From positions 159,580 through 223,579 of the forward strand of contig NW_006921546.1 in NCBI RefSeq assembly GCF_000340215.1: 64,000 nt of DNA, in the 5' to 3' direction. Made by a program: the position numbers and the translations under genes. Shown here in pieces: positions 25,292 through 37,309 of this stretch. The DNA comes from Pseudocercospora fijiensis CIRAD86. Lineage: Eukaryota; Ascomycota; Dothideomycetes; Mycosphaerellales; Mycosphaerellaceae. The stretch's first letter is position 1. Each line of letters begins with the position of its first letter. The notes under the pieces were generated by a model. The model saw only the letters and a list, made by a program, of their open reading frames with translations. It had not been told where the DNA came from and searched no databases.

Positions 25292-28200
25292 TTATAGGCC
25301 CTTAGCCTTCTTCTTGTTCTTTACGCTAGTCTAATACTCATCTAATAACTCGGTTATATCCTTAAAGGAGTCTTTAGCTTCCTATAAGTCCTATTCTAGT
25401 AAATAGCCCTACTATCTTAGTAGGTACTCCTTCTTGCCTTGCCTAGTCCGGTACTTTAGGATACGTTCTATAGACTACAGCTCTTTACTATTAGCTAAGA
25501 CTTCTTCTAACTTAGTAGGCGCTTTATCGCCTTTACGCTAGTAGTATAGGTTAAGGAGGGATACGTAGAAGGTGTTATAGATAGTGTAATAAGGTAGAAG
25601 CTACAACTAATAGGCCTATACGGAGGAGCCCTTAACTTCTCGAATGCGGAATAGGCTAATATATCTTAGTGCGAGCTTAGGCCTTGTTCTGCTATTAGGT
25701 AATAAGTGTTTACGGATGCGGAGGTTCTTCGTACTTAGTATAACTATATCGCCTTGCTTAAAGGTTATTAGCGTATAGTGTTTATTATAGTAGGCCTTCT
25801 AATAGGCCTAGGCCTTTACTAGTTTGTTAGCTATCTTAGCGTGAATTTCTCGCATCTTTTAAACCCTCTTAATAGCTGCTAGTATCTCTAGTACTTAACG
25901 CGCTTCCCTTTCCTTACGCTCGGCCTCGAGCGATAGTAGGTCTTGTAGCATAGTAGCATTCTAACCTATTATAGCTATGTATAGTGAAACCTTAGTAGAT
26001 AAGTGCACGCTATTGTTATATACGAATTCCGTAGGCTATAGGAGATTGACCTAATCCTCGGGGTTTTTATTAATATAGCTACGTAGGTACTGCTATAGGG
26101 TAGCATTCTGCCTCTCTATTTAACCGTTAGTGTATAGATAGAAGGCTGTCGATAGCCGATGCTTTAGTCTTAGCTATAAGCAAATCTCGCTCTAATAGTG
26201 AGATATTAGTATCGATCTACGATCCGATACTATCCCCTTCGGGGTTCCCTAATAGGTATAGAAGATATTAGTCTATAGCGTTTCTACTATATTAATAGCA
26301 GTCCAATCTTTTCGCGCCGGGATATATCGAGCGCCTTTCGTAAATCGATCTACTACAATAAGGATAGCATTATATATATCCTTACTGCCCTTACGCTTAG
26401 TAGGCGGAAGGCCTATAATAAAGTCTATTATAAGCTTAGCAAATAGCTTCCTAGGAACAGGAAGTGAAGACAACTCGCTAAATAGTAAGTGCTTTAGTGC
26501 TTTAACTCGCTAGTATACTACGCAGGTCTATATATACTCCTTTATATACCGCTTACTATTTAGCTAGTAGTATATACGCGATAGTAGCTCGTGCGACCTC
26601 TCTATACTATAGTAACTAGCGAGCTTACTATTATAGTGCCTCTTTAAAAGCTCTTGTCTAATCGATTGTTTAGCGGGGATATAGTATCTGCCCTTAAACT
26701 TTAAGTAACCTTTGTCGTCGATCGACTAATTACTCTTACTAGATCGAGTCGTTCGCCTACTTACAAGCCTATTAATACGGTTAATAGCAAAGGCGTCCCT
26801 CTACTAAGCCCGTAATAGCTTATCTATAAACGATTAACTATCCCTATTTATAAGGTTATTTAATAGCACCCTCGCTATCGAACGAGGTACGTATTAAATA
26901 TATCTAATAGTACTAGCAGCCGGAACTACTATAACCTCTTCTATAGTACTGTCGCTATATAGGCTATTACTATAGATAGCAATGTCTTTAATCGAGTTAT
27001 TGTAGCTCGAGCGATCTATGTCCTTTCTAACGCGCACTAGAAGAACGATAACTCCGCTATAGTATTTGTTGCCGCCGCGGGGTCCGGAAGTCCGCTTATC
27101 CTACGCTTACTTATTAATAATACGGGCTATAGCAATCTTATACTATAGGGTTAGAAACAATAAATTGATATACTAAGTCTCGCTATCGTAACTAGGTCGC
27201 CTCGATAGGCTATCGGTAGGGTTACTTACGCCTAGCCGATATAATATATTAAAATTAAACCCGGCGAGGTAGACGGCCTATCTAGCCTATCGACCTATAA
27301 CCCTAGTAACCTTAGTAATGCTACGGAGGTTGTTATAGTCTATATAGACCTAAATTGTATACTAAGCACTATCGAGATAGTAGCGCTAATACTTAAAGGC
27401 TTCTACGATTGCTAAGAGCTCTTACTCGTAGGTCTCGTATCGACGTTCTACGTCGATCATTTTTCGTAAGAAGAAGGCAATTAGGTACTAGTAGGTGTTA
27501 TTAGCCTATTGTAATATAATAGCTAATATAGCGAACTGTAAAGCGTTAGTCTCAATTCGGATCTGCTTGCTTAGTATAAAATAGTGCAATAAGGGGACTT
27601 TAGTAAAGCGTTGCTTTAGACCGTTAAAAGCGGCTTATGTTTTGTTAGTCTATTTAAACTCTCTAGACGGGTTAGCCTTAGTTTTAGTAAGCTTAGTTAG
27701 GGGTATTATATACCGTAAATAGCTCTTAATAAAGCGACGATAGAAATTAGCGAAGCCGAGGAACGACTATAGTTCCTTAATTAACGTAGGAACAAGCTAT
27801 TTAGTAATAGTTTTAATCCGATTAGGATTAGCCTTAATACCCTTAGTTAATACGAGGAAGCTAAGGAATGATACCTCTTTAGCAGCAAAGGTGCATTTAG
27901 AAGGTTTGTAATATAGTCTATAGGCTCGTAGGCGGTCGAGGACCTTACGTACTATAGCCTAGTATTCTACAATATTAGGTAAATGTATATAAACTAGGAT
28001 GTTATCTAGGTAAACTATATAGAGGTAGTCTAATAGGCCTAAAAGGGCCCGATTAATGTAGGACTAGAATGTTATAGGGGCATTAGCTAGGCTAAATAGT
28101 ATAACTAAGTATTCGAAATAGCTATAGCGAGTGCGGAAGGCTGTCTTCTATTCGTCGCCCTTGCGAATACAGATACGATAGTACGCATCCTTAATGTCTA

Positions 28201-29202
28201 GTATAGTATAGAAGTAGGCCCTAGAAAGGCGATCGAGGGTCTTATTAATAAGAGGGAGTAGATAGCGGTCTTTAATAGTAACAGCATTAAGCCTACGATA
28301 TTCGATATATAGGCGTAGGCTACTATCCTTCTTTAGTACGAATAGGATAGGTGCACTAGTAGGGCTGTTGCTATACCGTATCCGGCTATTAGCTAGATTT
28401 TTATCTAGGTACTTACGTAATATAGCAAGCTCTCGTTCGCTAAGATTATAGAGGGGACTAAAAGGGATCTCCTTACCCTCTATAATATCAATCTTATAAT
28501 TAGTCTCTTTAAATATAGGCAATGTCGATACTAGGTAGTGTTTAAATACATTAATATAGGTTTCTCGAATAGGCTAAGGTATACGAGCAAGCTATTTAGG
28601 GTCTATACTATTAGGGGGCACAGGTTTATCGTTATCTCTACCGAGAAGGTTAGCTATCGGATCCGCTAAGGTAGGTGTTAGGTTGCTAATAAACAGGACC
28701 CTAATATCGTTAGGGTACTCGCTAACGTCGATATGCTTAATGTCCTCTTTCCTAGCGATTCTAAATCGCTATTGTTAACTGCCTAAGTCTATAGCGACAG
28801 TATAGTGCTTAAGAACAGGGTTGCTAATAACAATAGTAGCTCCCCTATATAGGTTGTCTATATCTACTACGTAGGTAGTAAAGTCTAGTAGGCGCTCGTT
28901 GCCGAGGCCGTCTCTTAGAACTATATAAACATAGTAGGCTCTATAGGTCAAGTGCCAAGCGTTATTAAACTAAGTAAGGGTTAGTAGGTTAGTCCTAGGC
29001 AGTTGTCGAAGGTCTAATTCCTTAGCTAGGCGATAGCTAATAAGGGTACTAACTGAATTTCCTAGATCTAGTATAACCTTAGTTTAATAGTTAGTGCCCT
29101 TCGTGTCCTATACAAGGCAGGAGCGTGTTATAGCTAGTACAATGTCGATAGTCTTACGCCGTACGAGGCTAATAGTTAGTACGGCGCTTACTCTTTTTTC
29201 GA
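25292..29202 (-). pseudogene. A4 pol: protease, RT, RNase H, integrase, chromodomain
   Basis: Runs from the gag overlap at 29202 to TAA at 25292-25294. The protease motif LDLGNSVS is near 29050-29075. RT includes an uninterrupted 124-codon stretch at 28148-28522 (PIFKETNYKI to the INKTLDRLS region), and its active site reads YLDN at 28001-28012. The integrase core contains an uninterrupted 66-codon stretch at 26273-26473 with LIIDFIIGLPP and VVDRFTKGARY. The chromodomain is at about 25320-25490. Remaining stops are TAG/TAA. RT is inactive because of the D to N change even where the frame survives. Gag and Pol overlap by a -1 shift at the A-run described for A3. Confidence 0.92.
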
Positions 29203-30700
29203 CTAATTAAAAGAGCCGACTAGGGTAGTATTAGCGGCTAAAAGATGTTTCTTATACTTAGCGGAAGTACGGTTAATTCGGGCCTAGTCCTTAGGTTTGT
29301 TATATTAGCCTAGTAGATAGTTAGTGCTGTTATAGTTAAAGCACTTCAATCCGGTTAGTAGATTGCCGTAGCTATTGTTATTATTAGTAGAGCGGTTAGT
29401 ATTATAGGGATACGAGCCCCTTCTACGACCCCTATCGCGGCCTCCTCTATATAGCCGCCGGCTACGGCCTCTTCTACGATCGTTACTATTCCTATTGTTA
29501 GTATTGTTGTCCTAGTAGGAACCTTAGTTTCCTCCGCGGCTACTACGGTTGCTACGGTTAGTACTAGCTAGTCGGATCCTTAATTCTAGTCGTTACTAAA
29601 GCTAAACAGCTCGTTTAGCTATTTCCACTTCAACTATGAATTAAATACGTATTAGATTAGCCTATTCGAACACGCGACGGCGGTCCAATTCGAGAATAAG
29701 CTCCTACCTAAGCTTAGGGCGTATTTCCGAGATCTATATAGAATTAGTCTTAGGCGGAAGGTCGTCTTTAAGGGTTTTTAAATAGGCCTTAAATAAGCGA
29801 GCCGATTAATTAGTCTTCTATTTAGCTCGAAGATATAGGTCCTAAGTATGTTGTTGCCTTAGTATAGGGTTTCTAAGGGTATCTAGTATAATAGTTTTAT
29901 AGGTCTACTACTAAATAGCGGTCTAGTCGTCGAGGGAGTCGAAATAGTTATCCTATATACGCTTTAGGTCGCTATTGATGTACTGTATAGCGTATACGAC
30001 TAAGGAATAATCGTCTAGTAGCGCTCTTAGTGCATTACGCTAGTTAAGCTTATAGTTACGAATATAGTCGTTGTATTGCTTGCGACTAGAGCCGTTAAAT
30101 ATAGTACAGTCCTTAAGCTTAGCATCCTTCTTTTAGACTAGTAGTAAAGAAGGTCCTACTATTAGTTTAGTAGTAGTTGTTAGGGCTTCCTAAAGGCGAC
30201 GGAGCTCGAGGAGGTTATCTCTTAGCTGTTGTTCTTAACGTAGGGTAGTAAGCCTGTTTTAAGTAGCTTCTTAAAGTCTCCCTAATAGTTAAGGGCTAAA
30301 GGCTAGTTAGCTATATCGTCGATTAACAATATTATTAAGAATGTCGCTAATAGGCAATTCCGGATTATTACCTAGAATTATAGGTTCTTCTTTAGTAGGC
30401 TCTCCGGTAGGCTCTTTAGTAGGAGGCACTTTAGTAGGTGCTCTAGTAGGCACTTTAGTAGGCACTGTACTACTAGCGTTGTCGTTGCTAGCGCTGCTAG
30501 CGGCGCCGCGATTATTGTTTCGTAATAAGCCGGCTATTATAATAGGGGGTAACGCTAATAATATATTGTTAGCCCCTAAGATACGGATATAGCGGAATTA
30601 GTAGATATTAGTCTAGTACGATTGACTTAGTGTAATAGGCAGTATAGAAGGCCTTGCTTAATAATTGGTACGGTTGTTTCGATAGAATAGTACGTATAGG
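29188..30700 (-). pseudogene. A4 gag remnant
   Basis: Ends at TAA 29188-29190, seven codons after entering the SFNQSKKE tail that overlaps pol. In order from the N-terminus: a Ser/Ala/Asn segment, PTKVP-type repeats (about 30385-30460), a helical capsid-like region, an Arg/Gly/Asn-rich linker (about 29380-29560), and a CX2CX4HX4C zinc knuckle near 29320-29360 that still has CFN and its first Cys. The plus-strand frame at 30341-30592 is the antisense of the Pro/Thr repeats. The exact start is not clear because ATG codons are subject to RIP. Confidence 0.8.
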
Positions 30701-30812
30701 TCCCGGTCTTCGGGCGCAATATAGTTAAATTAATAGTTCTCGTAGCTATACCGCTAAAAGCTTGAAATAAGGACTATCTAGCTACTGCCCTTAAAGGGTA
30801 GATCGAATACTA

Positions 30813-31010
30813 TATAAGAAGGGTTATGTTAGCAGGTAGATAGGGTAGTAGTGAATTAGTATAGTATTCGATAGAGAGCTAAGAGGAGAGGGAGGAAGGT
30901 AGGCAAGTTAGCCTAACGCTAAGCGCTAAGCCCTGCCTAAGGCATTAAGACCCTAGCTTTACTCGAGCCTAGTTATATACTAATTACGTATAACCTCTTT
31001 AGTCCTGATA
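30813..31010 (-). repeat. A4 5' LTR
   Basis: 198-bp LTR. In plus orientation it begins TATAAGAAGGGTTATG and ends AGTCCTGATA, then the TAACT duplication. On the element strand, GATC-AATAC-type primer-binding sequence follows directly inside the LTR (about 30799-30812). Confidence 0.93.
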
Positions 31011-33381
31011 TAACTATCCCTATTTATAAGGTTATTTAATAGTACCCTCGCTATCGAACGAGGTACGTATTATATATATCTAATAGTACTAGCAGCTAGA
31101 ACAATTATAAACTCTTCTATAGTACTATCGCTATATAGGCTATTACTATAGATAGCAATGTCTTTAATCGAGTTATTATAGCTTAAGCGATCTACGTCCT
31201 TTCTAACGCGTACTAGAAGAACGATAACTCCGCTATAGTATTTGTTACCGCCGCGGGGTCCGGAAGTCCGCTTATCCTACGCTTGCTTATTAACAATATA
31301 GGCTATAGCAATCTTATACTATAGGGTTAGAAACAAAGAGTTAATATACTAAGTCTCGCTATCGTAATTAGGTCGCCTCGATCGACTATTAGTAGGGTTA
31401 CTTACGCCTAGCCGATATAGAATATTAAAATCAAACCTAGCGAGGTAGACGGCCTATCTAGCCTATCGACCTATAACCCTTATAACCTTAGTAATACTAC
31501 GCAGGTTGTTATAGTCCGTATAGACCTAAATAGAGTGCTAAGCACTATCGAGATAGTAGCGCTAATACTTAAAGGCTTCTACGATTGCTAAGAGCTCTTA
31601 CTCGTAAGTCTCGTATCGACGTTCTATATCGATTATCTTTTATAAAAAGAAGGCAATCGGATGCTAGTAATTGTTATTATCTAATTGCTATAATATAATA
31701 GCCGATATAGCGAACTGTAAAGCGTTAGTCTTAATATAGATCTGCTTGCTTAGTACGAAATAGTGCAATAAGGGGACTTTAGTAAAGCGTTGCTTTAAAC
31801 CGTTAAAAGCGGCTTGTGTTTTGTTAGTCTATTTAAACTCTCTAGAAGGGTTAGCCCTAGTCTTAGTAAGCTTAGTTAGTAGCATTACGTGCCTCGAATA
31901 GCTCTTAATAGATAGACGATAAAAGTTAGCGAAACCTAGGAATAATTAAAGCTCCTTAATACTAGTAGGGGTTAGCTATTTAGTAATAGCCTTAATCCGA
32001 TTAGGATTAGCCTTAATACCGTTAGTTAATACGAGGAAGCTAAGGAAGGCTACCTCCTTAGTAGTAAAGGTATATTTAGAAGGCTCGCAATATAAGCTAT
32101 AGGCTCGTAGGCGGTTAAGCACCTTACGGACTGTAGCCTAGTACTCCGTAATATTAGGTAAGTATATATAAACTAGGATGTTATCTAGGTAAACGATATA
32201 GAGATAGTCTAATAGGCCGGATAGGGCCCGATTAATATAGGACTAGAATGTTATAAAGGCATTAGCTAGCCTAAATAGTATAACTAAATACTCGAAATAG
32301 CTATAGCGGGTACGGAAGGCTATTTTCTATTTATCGCCCTTACGAATACATATACGATATTACGCATCCTTAATGTCTAATATAGTGTAAAAGCAGGCGC
32401 TAGATAGGCAATCGAGGGTCTTATTAATAAGTAGAAGTAGACCACGGTCCTTAATATTAATAGCGTTAAGTCTACGGTAATTAATATATAGCCGTAGGCT
32501 ACTAACCTTCTTTAGAACAAATAGGATTAGTGCACTAGTAGGGCTATTGCTATACTGAATTCGACTATTAGCTAGGTTCTTATCTAGGTATTTACGCAAT
32601 ATAGTAAGCTTACGCTTACTAAGGTTATAGAGTAGCCTAAAAGGAACCTCCTTACCCTCTATAATATTAATCTTATAGTCCGTCTCTTTAAATATAGGCA
32701 ATGTCGATGCTAGGTAGTATTTAAATACCTTAATATAGGTTTCTTAGATCGGTTGTAGTATACGAGCAAGCTAATTAGGGTCTATGCTATTACGGGGTAT
32801 AGGCTTATCGTTATTACTACCGATAAGGTCGGTAGTCGGATTAGCTAAGGCGGAGGCTAGTATTAGGTTGCTAATAAATAGAACCTTAATATCGTTAGGA
32901 CACTCGTTAACGTTAATGTATTTAATATCCTCTTTCCTAGCGATTCTAAATCGCTACTATTAGCTGGCTAAGTCTATAGTTATAGCGTATTACTTAAGAA
33001 TAGGGTTGCTAAGGACAATATCGGCTAGAAGGTTGTCTATGTCTACTACGTAGGCAGTAAAGTCTAGCAAGCGCTTATTACCGAGGTCGTCTCTTAGAAC
33101 TATATAAACATAGTCGGCCCTATAGATTAGGTATCGGGCGTTATTAAACTAAGCAAGGGTTAGTATATTAGTCCTATTTAATTATCGAAGGTCTAATTAC
33201 TTAGCTATACGGTAGGCAATTAGAGCACTAACTAAATTGCCTAGATCTAGTATAACTTTGGCTTTATAGTTAGTATTATAAGTGTCCTATATAAGACAGG
33301 TGCGGGTAATAGCTAGTATAATGTCGATAGTCTTACGCCGTATAAGGCTAACAGTTAGTGCGGCGCTTATTCTTTTTTCGA
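31011..33381 (-). pseudogene. A2 pol, 5' block (protease, RT, RNase H)
   Basis: Upstream part of A2 Pol on the minus strand, from the gag overlap (33381) to the A4 insertion. The protease motif lies near 33235-33260. RT includes an open 113-codon stretch at 32360-32701, ended by RIP stops on both sides. The active site reads YLDN at 32180-32191. RNase H covers about 31350-31800. The frame continues at 23769 after removing A4. Codon changes are almost all CpA or TpG to TpA. Confidence 0.9.
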
Positions 33382-34830
33382 CTAATTGAAAGAGCCGATA
33401 GGGGTAGTATTAGCGGCTAAAAGGTACCTCCTATACTTAGCGGAAGTACGGTTAATTCGGGCCTAGTCCTTAGGTTTGTTATATTAGCCTAGTAGATAGC
33501 TAGTACTATTACAATTAAAGCACTTCAATCCGGTTAGGACATTGCTATAACCGTTGTTACTACTATTGTTAGCCGAGCGGTTAGCATTATAGGGATACGA
33601 GCCCCTTCTACGGCCCCTATTACGGCCTCCTCTATATAGCCGTCGGCTACGGCCTCTTCTACGGTTATTTTTACTGTTTCTACTATTAGTATTGTTGTTT
33701 TAGTAGAAACAATAGTTACCCCCGCGGCTACGATTACTATAGTTAGTACTAGCTAGTCGGATCCTCGATTCTAGTCGTTATTAAAGCTAGACAGCTCGTT
33801 TAGCTGTTTCTACTACGACTATAAATTAAATGCGTATTATATTAATCTGTTTAAATATACGGCGACGGTCTAACTTAAGAATAAGCTCCTATCTAAGCTT
33901 TAGGCGTATTTCCGAGATCTATATAGAATTAGTCTTAGCTAGAAGGTTATCTTCGAGGGTTTTTAGATAGGCCGCAAATAAGCTAGCCGATTAGTTAGTC
34001 TTTTGTTTAGCTCGAAGGTACTAGTCCTAAGCATATTATTACCTTAGTATAGGGTTTCTAAGGGTATCTAGTATAATAGTCTTATAGGGTTGCTACTAAA
34101 TAGTAGTCTAATCGTTAAGGGAGTTAAAATAGTTATCTTAGGTGCGTTTTAGGTCGCTATTAATATACTATGTAGTATAGACGACTAATAAGTAGTCGTC
34201 TAGAAGATCCCTTAGTATATTTCGCTAGTTAAGCTTATAATTACGTATGTAATTATAAGCTTAACTAGCGACTAGAGCCGTTAAATACGGTGCAATCCTT
34301 AAGCTTAGTATCCTTCTTCTAGACGGATAGTAAGGAAGGCCCTACTATTAGTTTAGTAGCGGTTGTTAGAGATTCCTATAGGCGGCGAATCTCGGGGAGG
34401 TTATTCCTTAGCTGCTGTTCTTAACTTAGAGTAGCGAGCCTGTTCTAAATAGCTTCTTAAAGTCTCTCTGCTTGCTAGGGGCTAATAGGTAGTCGGCTAT
34501 ACCGACGATTAACAATATTGTTAAGAATATCGTTAACGGTTAACGATAGGCTATCGCCCTAAACTATAGGTTCTTTAATAGGCTCTATGCTACTAGTATT
34601 GTTATTGCTAGCGCTACTAGAAGCACCGCGGTTGTTGTTATTAGTACTTCGTAATAAGCCGGCTATTATAAGAGATAATACTAATAATATATTATAGGCT
34701 CCTATAGTACGGATATAGCGGTATTAGTAGGTATAGGTCTAGTACGATTAATCTAGTATAATAGGCCGTATAAAAGGCCTTGCTTAATAATTAGTACGGT
34801 TACTCTAATAGAATAGTATATATAGGTCCC
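33367..34830 (-). pseudogene. A2 gag remnant
   Basis: Same organisation as A4 and A3 gag: capsid-like region, Arg/Asn-rich linker (about 33570-33760), zinc knuckle near 33510-33550, and tail ending at TAA 33367-33369 after the A-run. The PTKVP repeat block of A3 and A4 is mostly missing here (only one unit near 34570). A 22-bp perfect inverted repeat (34223-34270) has replaced normal coding sequence. Confidence 0.78.
34223..34270. repeat. 22-bp perfect inverted repeat inside A2 gag
   Basis: Arms at 34223-34244 and 34249-34270 are exact reverse complements separated by GTAT. A4 at the same place (about 30045-30090) has the left arm followed by ordinary gag sequence, so the right arm is a later templated inversion in A2. 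Confidence 0.95.
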
Positions 34831-34936
34831 GTTTACGGGCGTATATAGTTAGATTAGTAATTTTCGTAGCTATACCGCTAAAAGCTTGAAATAAGGACTA
34901 TCTAGCTACTACCCTTAAAGGGTAGATCGAATACTA

Positions 34937-35133
34937 TATAATACAGGTTATATTAGCAGGTAGATAGGGTAGTAGTAGGTACAAGTAGTATTCGATAAGG
35001 ATCTAGGAGGAGAGGGAGGAGGGTAGGCAAGTTAGCCTAACGCTAAGCGCTAAGCCCTACCTAAGGCATCGAGACCCTAGCTTTACTCGGCCTAGTTACA
35101 TACTAATTACATATAGCCTCTTTAGCCCTAATA
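34937..35133 (-). repeat. A2 5' LTR
   Basis: 197-bp LTR. In plus orientation it begins TATAATACAGGTTATATTAG and ends CCCTAATA, followed by the GATAT duplication at 35134-35138. Confidence 0.92.
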
Positions 35134-36367
35134 GATATCGACCGATTCGTGAAAAGCTACGTAGTATACCGTAGAGTAAAAGCAGATACGCGTAAGCCGT
35201 AAGGGCTACTTAAACCTCTTAAAATCCCTCTACGACTATAGCAATACATTTTAATAGATTTTATTATAGGCCTACCGAAAGGATCCGATTTTAACGGCCT
35301 CTAGTTTTAAAATATACTAGTCGTAGTCTGCCGCCTTACTAAACGTAAGAAGGTATTAAATGCCCGTAGCCTAATAGCGAAGAATACGGCTTAGGTCTTC
35401 TACCGAGATATAGAGAAAGATATAGGCCTACCTAAATTAATTGTATCTAATCGCGGCCCGAATTTCGTTACCCGATTCTAGAAACGCCTCTACGAGCGAC
35501 TAAAAATTTAAGTACGCCTTTTAACGGCTTACTACCCGTAGACCGACGGGTAAACCGAACGGGCTAACGCTTAGATCGAGCAAATTATTAGGTGCTTCTA
35601 TAATTACTACTAAAATAACTAGCTAAGATTAACGCCTTCTATTAAATTTGCTATTAACAATTAGGAATTAGCTACGACTTAGACTACGCCCTTCTACGCT
35701 TCGACTAGCTTTTACTCCCGAACTAGTATAGAACGAGTAGAAATCGAACTAGAGCCCCCGGTAAACGATCTAGAAAGAGACGCCGATACCTTCGCTCTCT
35801 AGATAGCCTAGACCTACTAAGAGCTTTAGGACGAGATAAGATATACCTAGGAAGTATATAAGTACTACGCTAATTAGCGTAGACGCGCCGTACTAGATTA
35901 CTAAGTCGGAGATTACGTTTACCTCGACTTACGGTATATTAGAACTAACCGACCTTTAAAAAAGCTCGACTAGAAAAATCTAGGACCCTTCTAAATTATA
36001 AGGAAAATCGGTACGTACGTATATAAACTAGATCTCCCCGAGAATCTTAATATTTACCCGGTTAAACACGTTATTAATCTAAGAACCGCCGGAGAAATCG
36101 CGGATCCCGAAGATATTCCGCCGATTCTAGAAGCTACCGAAGCTACCGATTAGACCGAAGACGAACCGGAATCTACCTTAGGTATAGTACGGGCAATTAT
36201 CGGATACAGCTTTAGTAATATAAACTTTAGCAATCTTAACCCTCCCGGACTATAGGGAGAGGTATAGTAGGAGAGGTACTTAGACGAAGATACGACCTAG
36301 GAACCTCTACGCTATATTATCTTCGCCCGTAAAGTAATCGAAGAATTCCTATAAGATTATACCGACT
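35134..36367 (+). pseudogene. D2 pol, second block (integrase core and C-terminus)
   Basis: Continues the D2 integrase after A2: core motif IDFIIGLPKG near 35255-35290, NRGPNF near 35450-35465, and the C-terminal SH3-like part at about 35900-36060. It aligns with D1 9835-11065 and keeps one base near 35790 that D1 has lost, so the D2 frame is the better guide here. It stops at ACCGACT where the MULE begins, and host sequence resumes at 54620 (ATACTACTAT). Confidence 0.88.
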
Positions 36368-36585
36368 ACGTTACGAAAACTTTTTTTCCAATCGCGAGGA
36401 TCCTATCGATAGGATCGCTTAGGATCGCTTAGGATCCTTAGGATCCTTAGGATCCTCGGGATCGTACGTTAAAGATCTTGTTAGACAGGATCGCTCGGGA
36501 TCGCGGGGCCTCGATCCTATCGATAGGCTTAATTACTTCCCCGAGCCCTAGTACGCTACCCGAGCCCTAGCAATATAGTAGATTA
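36368..36585 (+). repeat. MULE left terminal region with GATC-rich repeats
   Basis: Terminal motif followed by short tandem units (GGATCGCTTA and GGATCCTTA, about 10 bp, 36397-36455) and a subterminal motif CCCCGAGCCCTAG near 36540. Both the end and the subterminal motif recur inverted on the right (53700-53790 and 54520-54619). Confidence 0.75.
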
Positions 36586-37309
36586 TATAATCCGCTATTC
36601 CTAACAAAATCGCGTATAGAAGCGGATAATCGCGTCGCTATAGGCCCCGCTAGCCGGGCAACTACTACAATACTACTACTAGTAGCTATAAAGCTATAAA
36701 GCTAAAGTTTATTAGTAAATTAGTAGTATAGCAAAATTGAAGGTATTGTTAGTTATTAGCTATCTACTTAGGTCTAAGCGGATTGCGGCCTACCGCCTTA
36801 TAACTACGCGAGGCTATATATACTAGCTTATACTAGTCTCTTAGTTACTAACTAGTATACTAGTCTCTTAGTTACTAACTCGTATACTGCTATTACTAAG
36901 TAAACTAATAGTGCTATTACTATAGTACCTAGTAATAAAGCGGCCTTCCTACTAGCTATATAAGCGACTACTAGTACTATTACTAAGTAGCCTATCGTTA
37001 TTACTTATATAGTGTCGCCTACTAACGGCTATATTTAGCTTATTATCTCGCTCGTTATTCTTCTACCTATAGTCGTTATTGCTTACGTCTATATAGGTTC
37101 TTAAGCTCTCGGCGGAGCTAATCTAGTTTAGAATAAGGCTCCGGCGCTACTAGAAGTAAAGACTCGGCTCGTAGATTATAGTACTCGAAGCCTTAAGGGT
37201 AGCAAGTAGGTCTATATAGCCGGTTAGCTTTCTAGTAAGGGCACTAATAGTTACGGCACTAGCTCTTAACGCATTTGTAGTAGTTAATCGTTATTCTTAG
37301 CTAAGTAAG
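36586..37309. other. MULE interior downstream of transposase; no gene seen
   Basis: No supportable gene. A short direct repeat (TAGTCTCTTAGTTACTAACT) occurs twice at about 36835-36880. Confidence 0.5.

Larger units (their letters stand above)
23770..31010 (-). mobile_element. Chromovirus family A, copy A4 (innermost left nest, least mutated)
   Basis: 7241-bp complete element on the minus strand, inserted in A2 pol with a perfect 5-bp duplication TAACT (23765-23769 and 31011-31015). A4 itself carries the uninterrupted target at about 26835 (GATTAACTATCCC). LTRs of 200 and 198 bp at 23770-23969 and 30813-31010 differ mainly by transitions. More CpA and TpG remain here than in the other copies, and two of the longest surviving reading frames of the window lie in it, so it is probably the youngest A copy or escaped some rounds of RIP. 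Confidence 0.95.

Noticed and set aside
30341..30592. Plus-strand frame with LVGTLVG repeats
   Set aside because: It is the reverse strand of the PTKVP/PTKEP repeats of A4 Gag.
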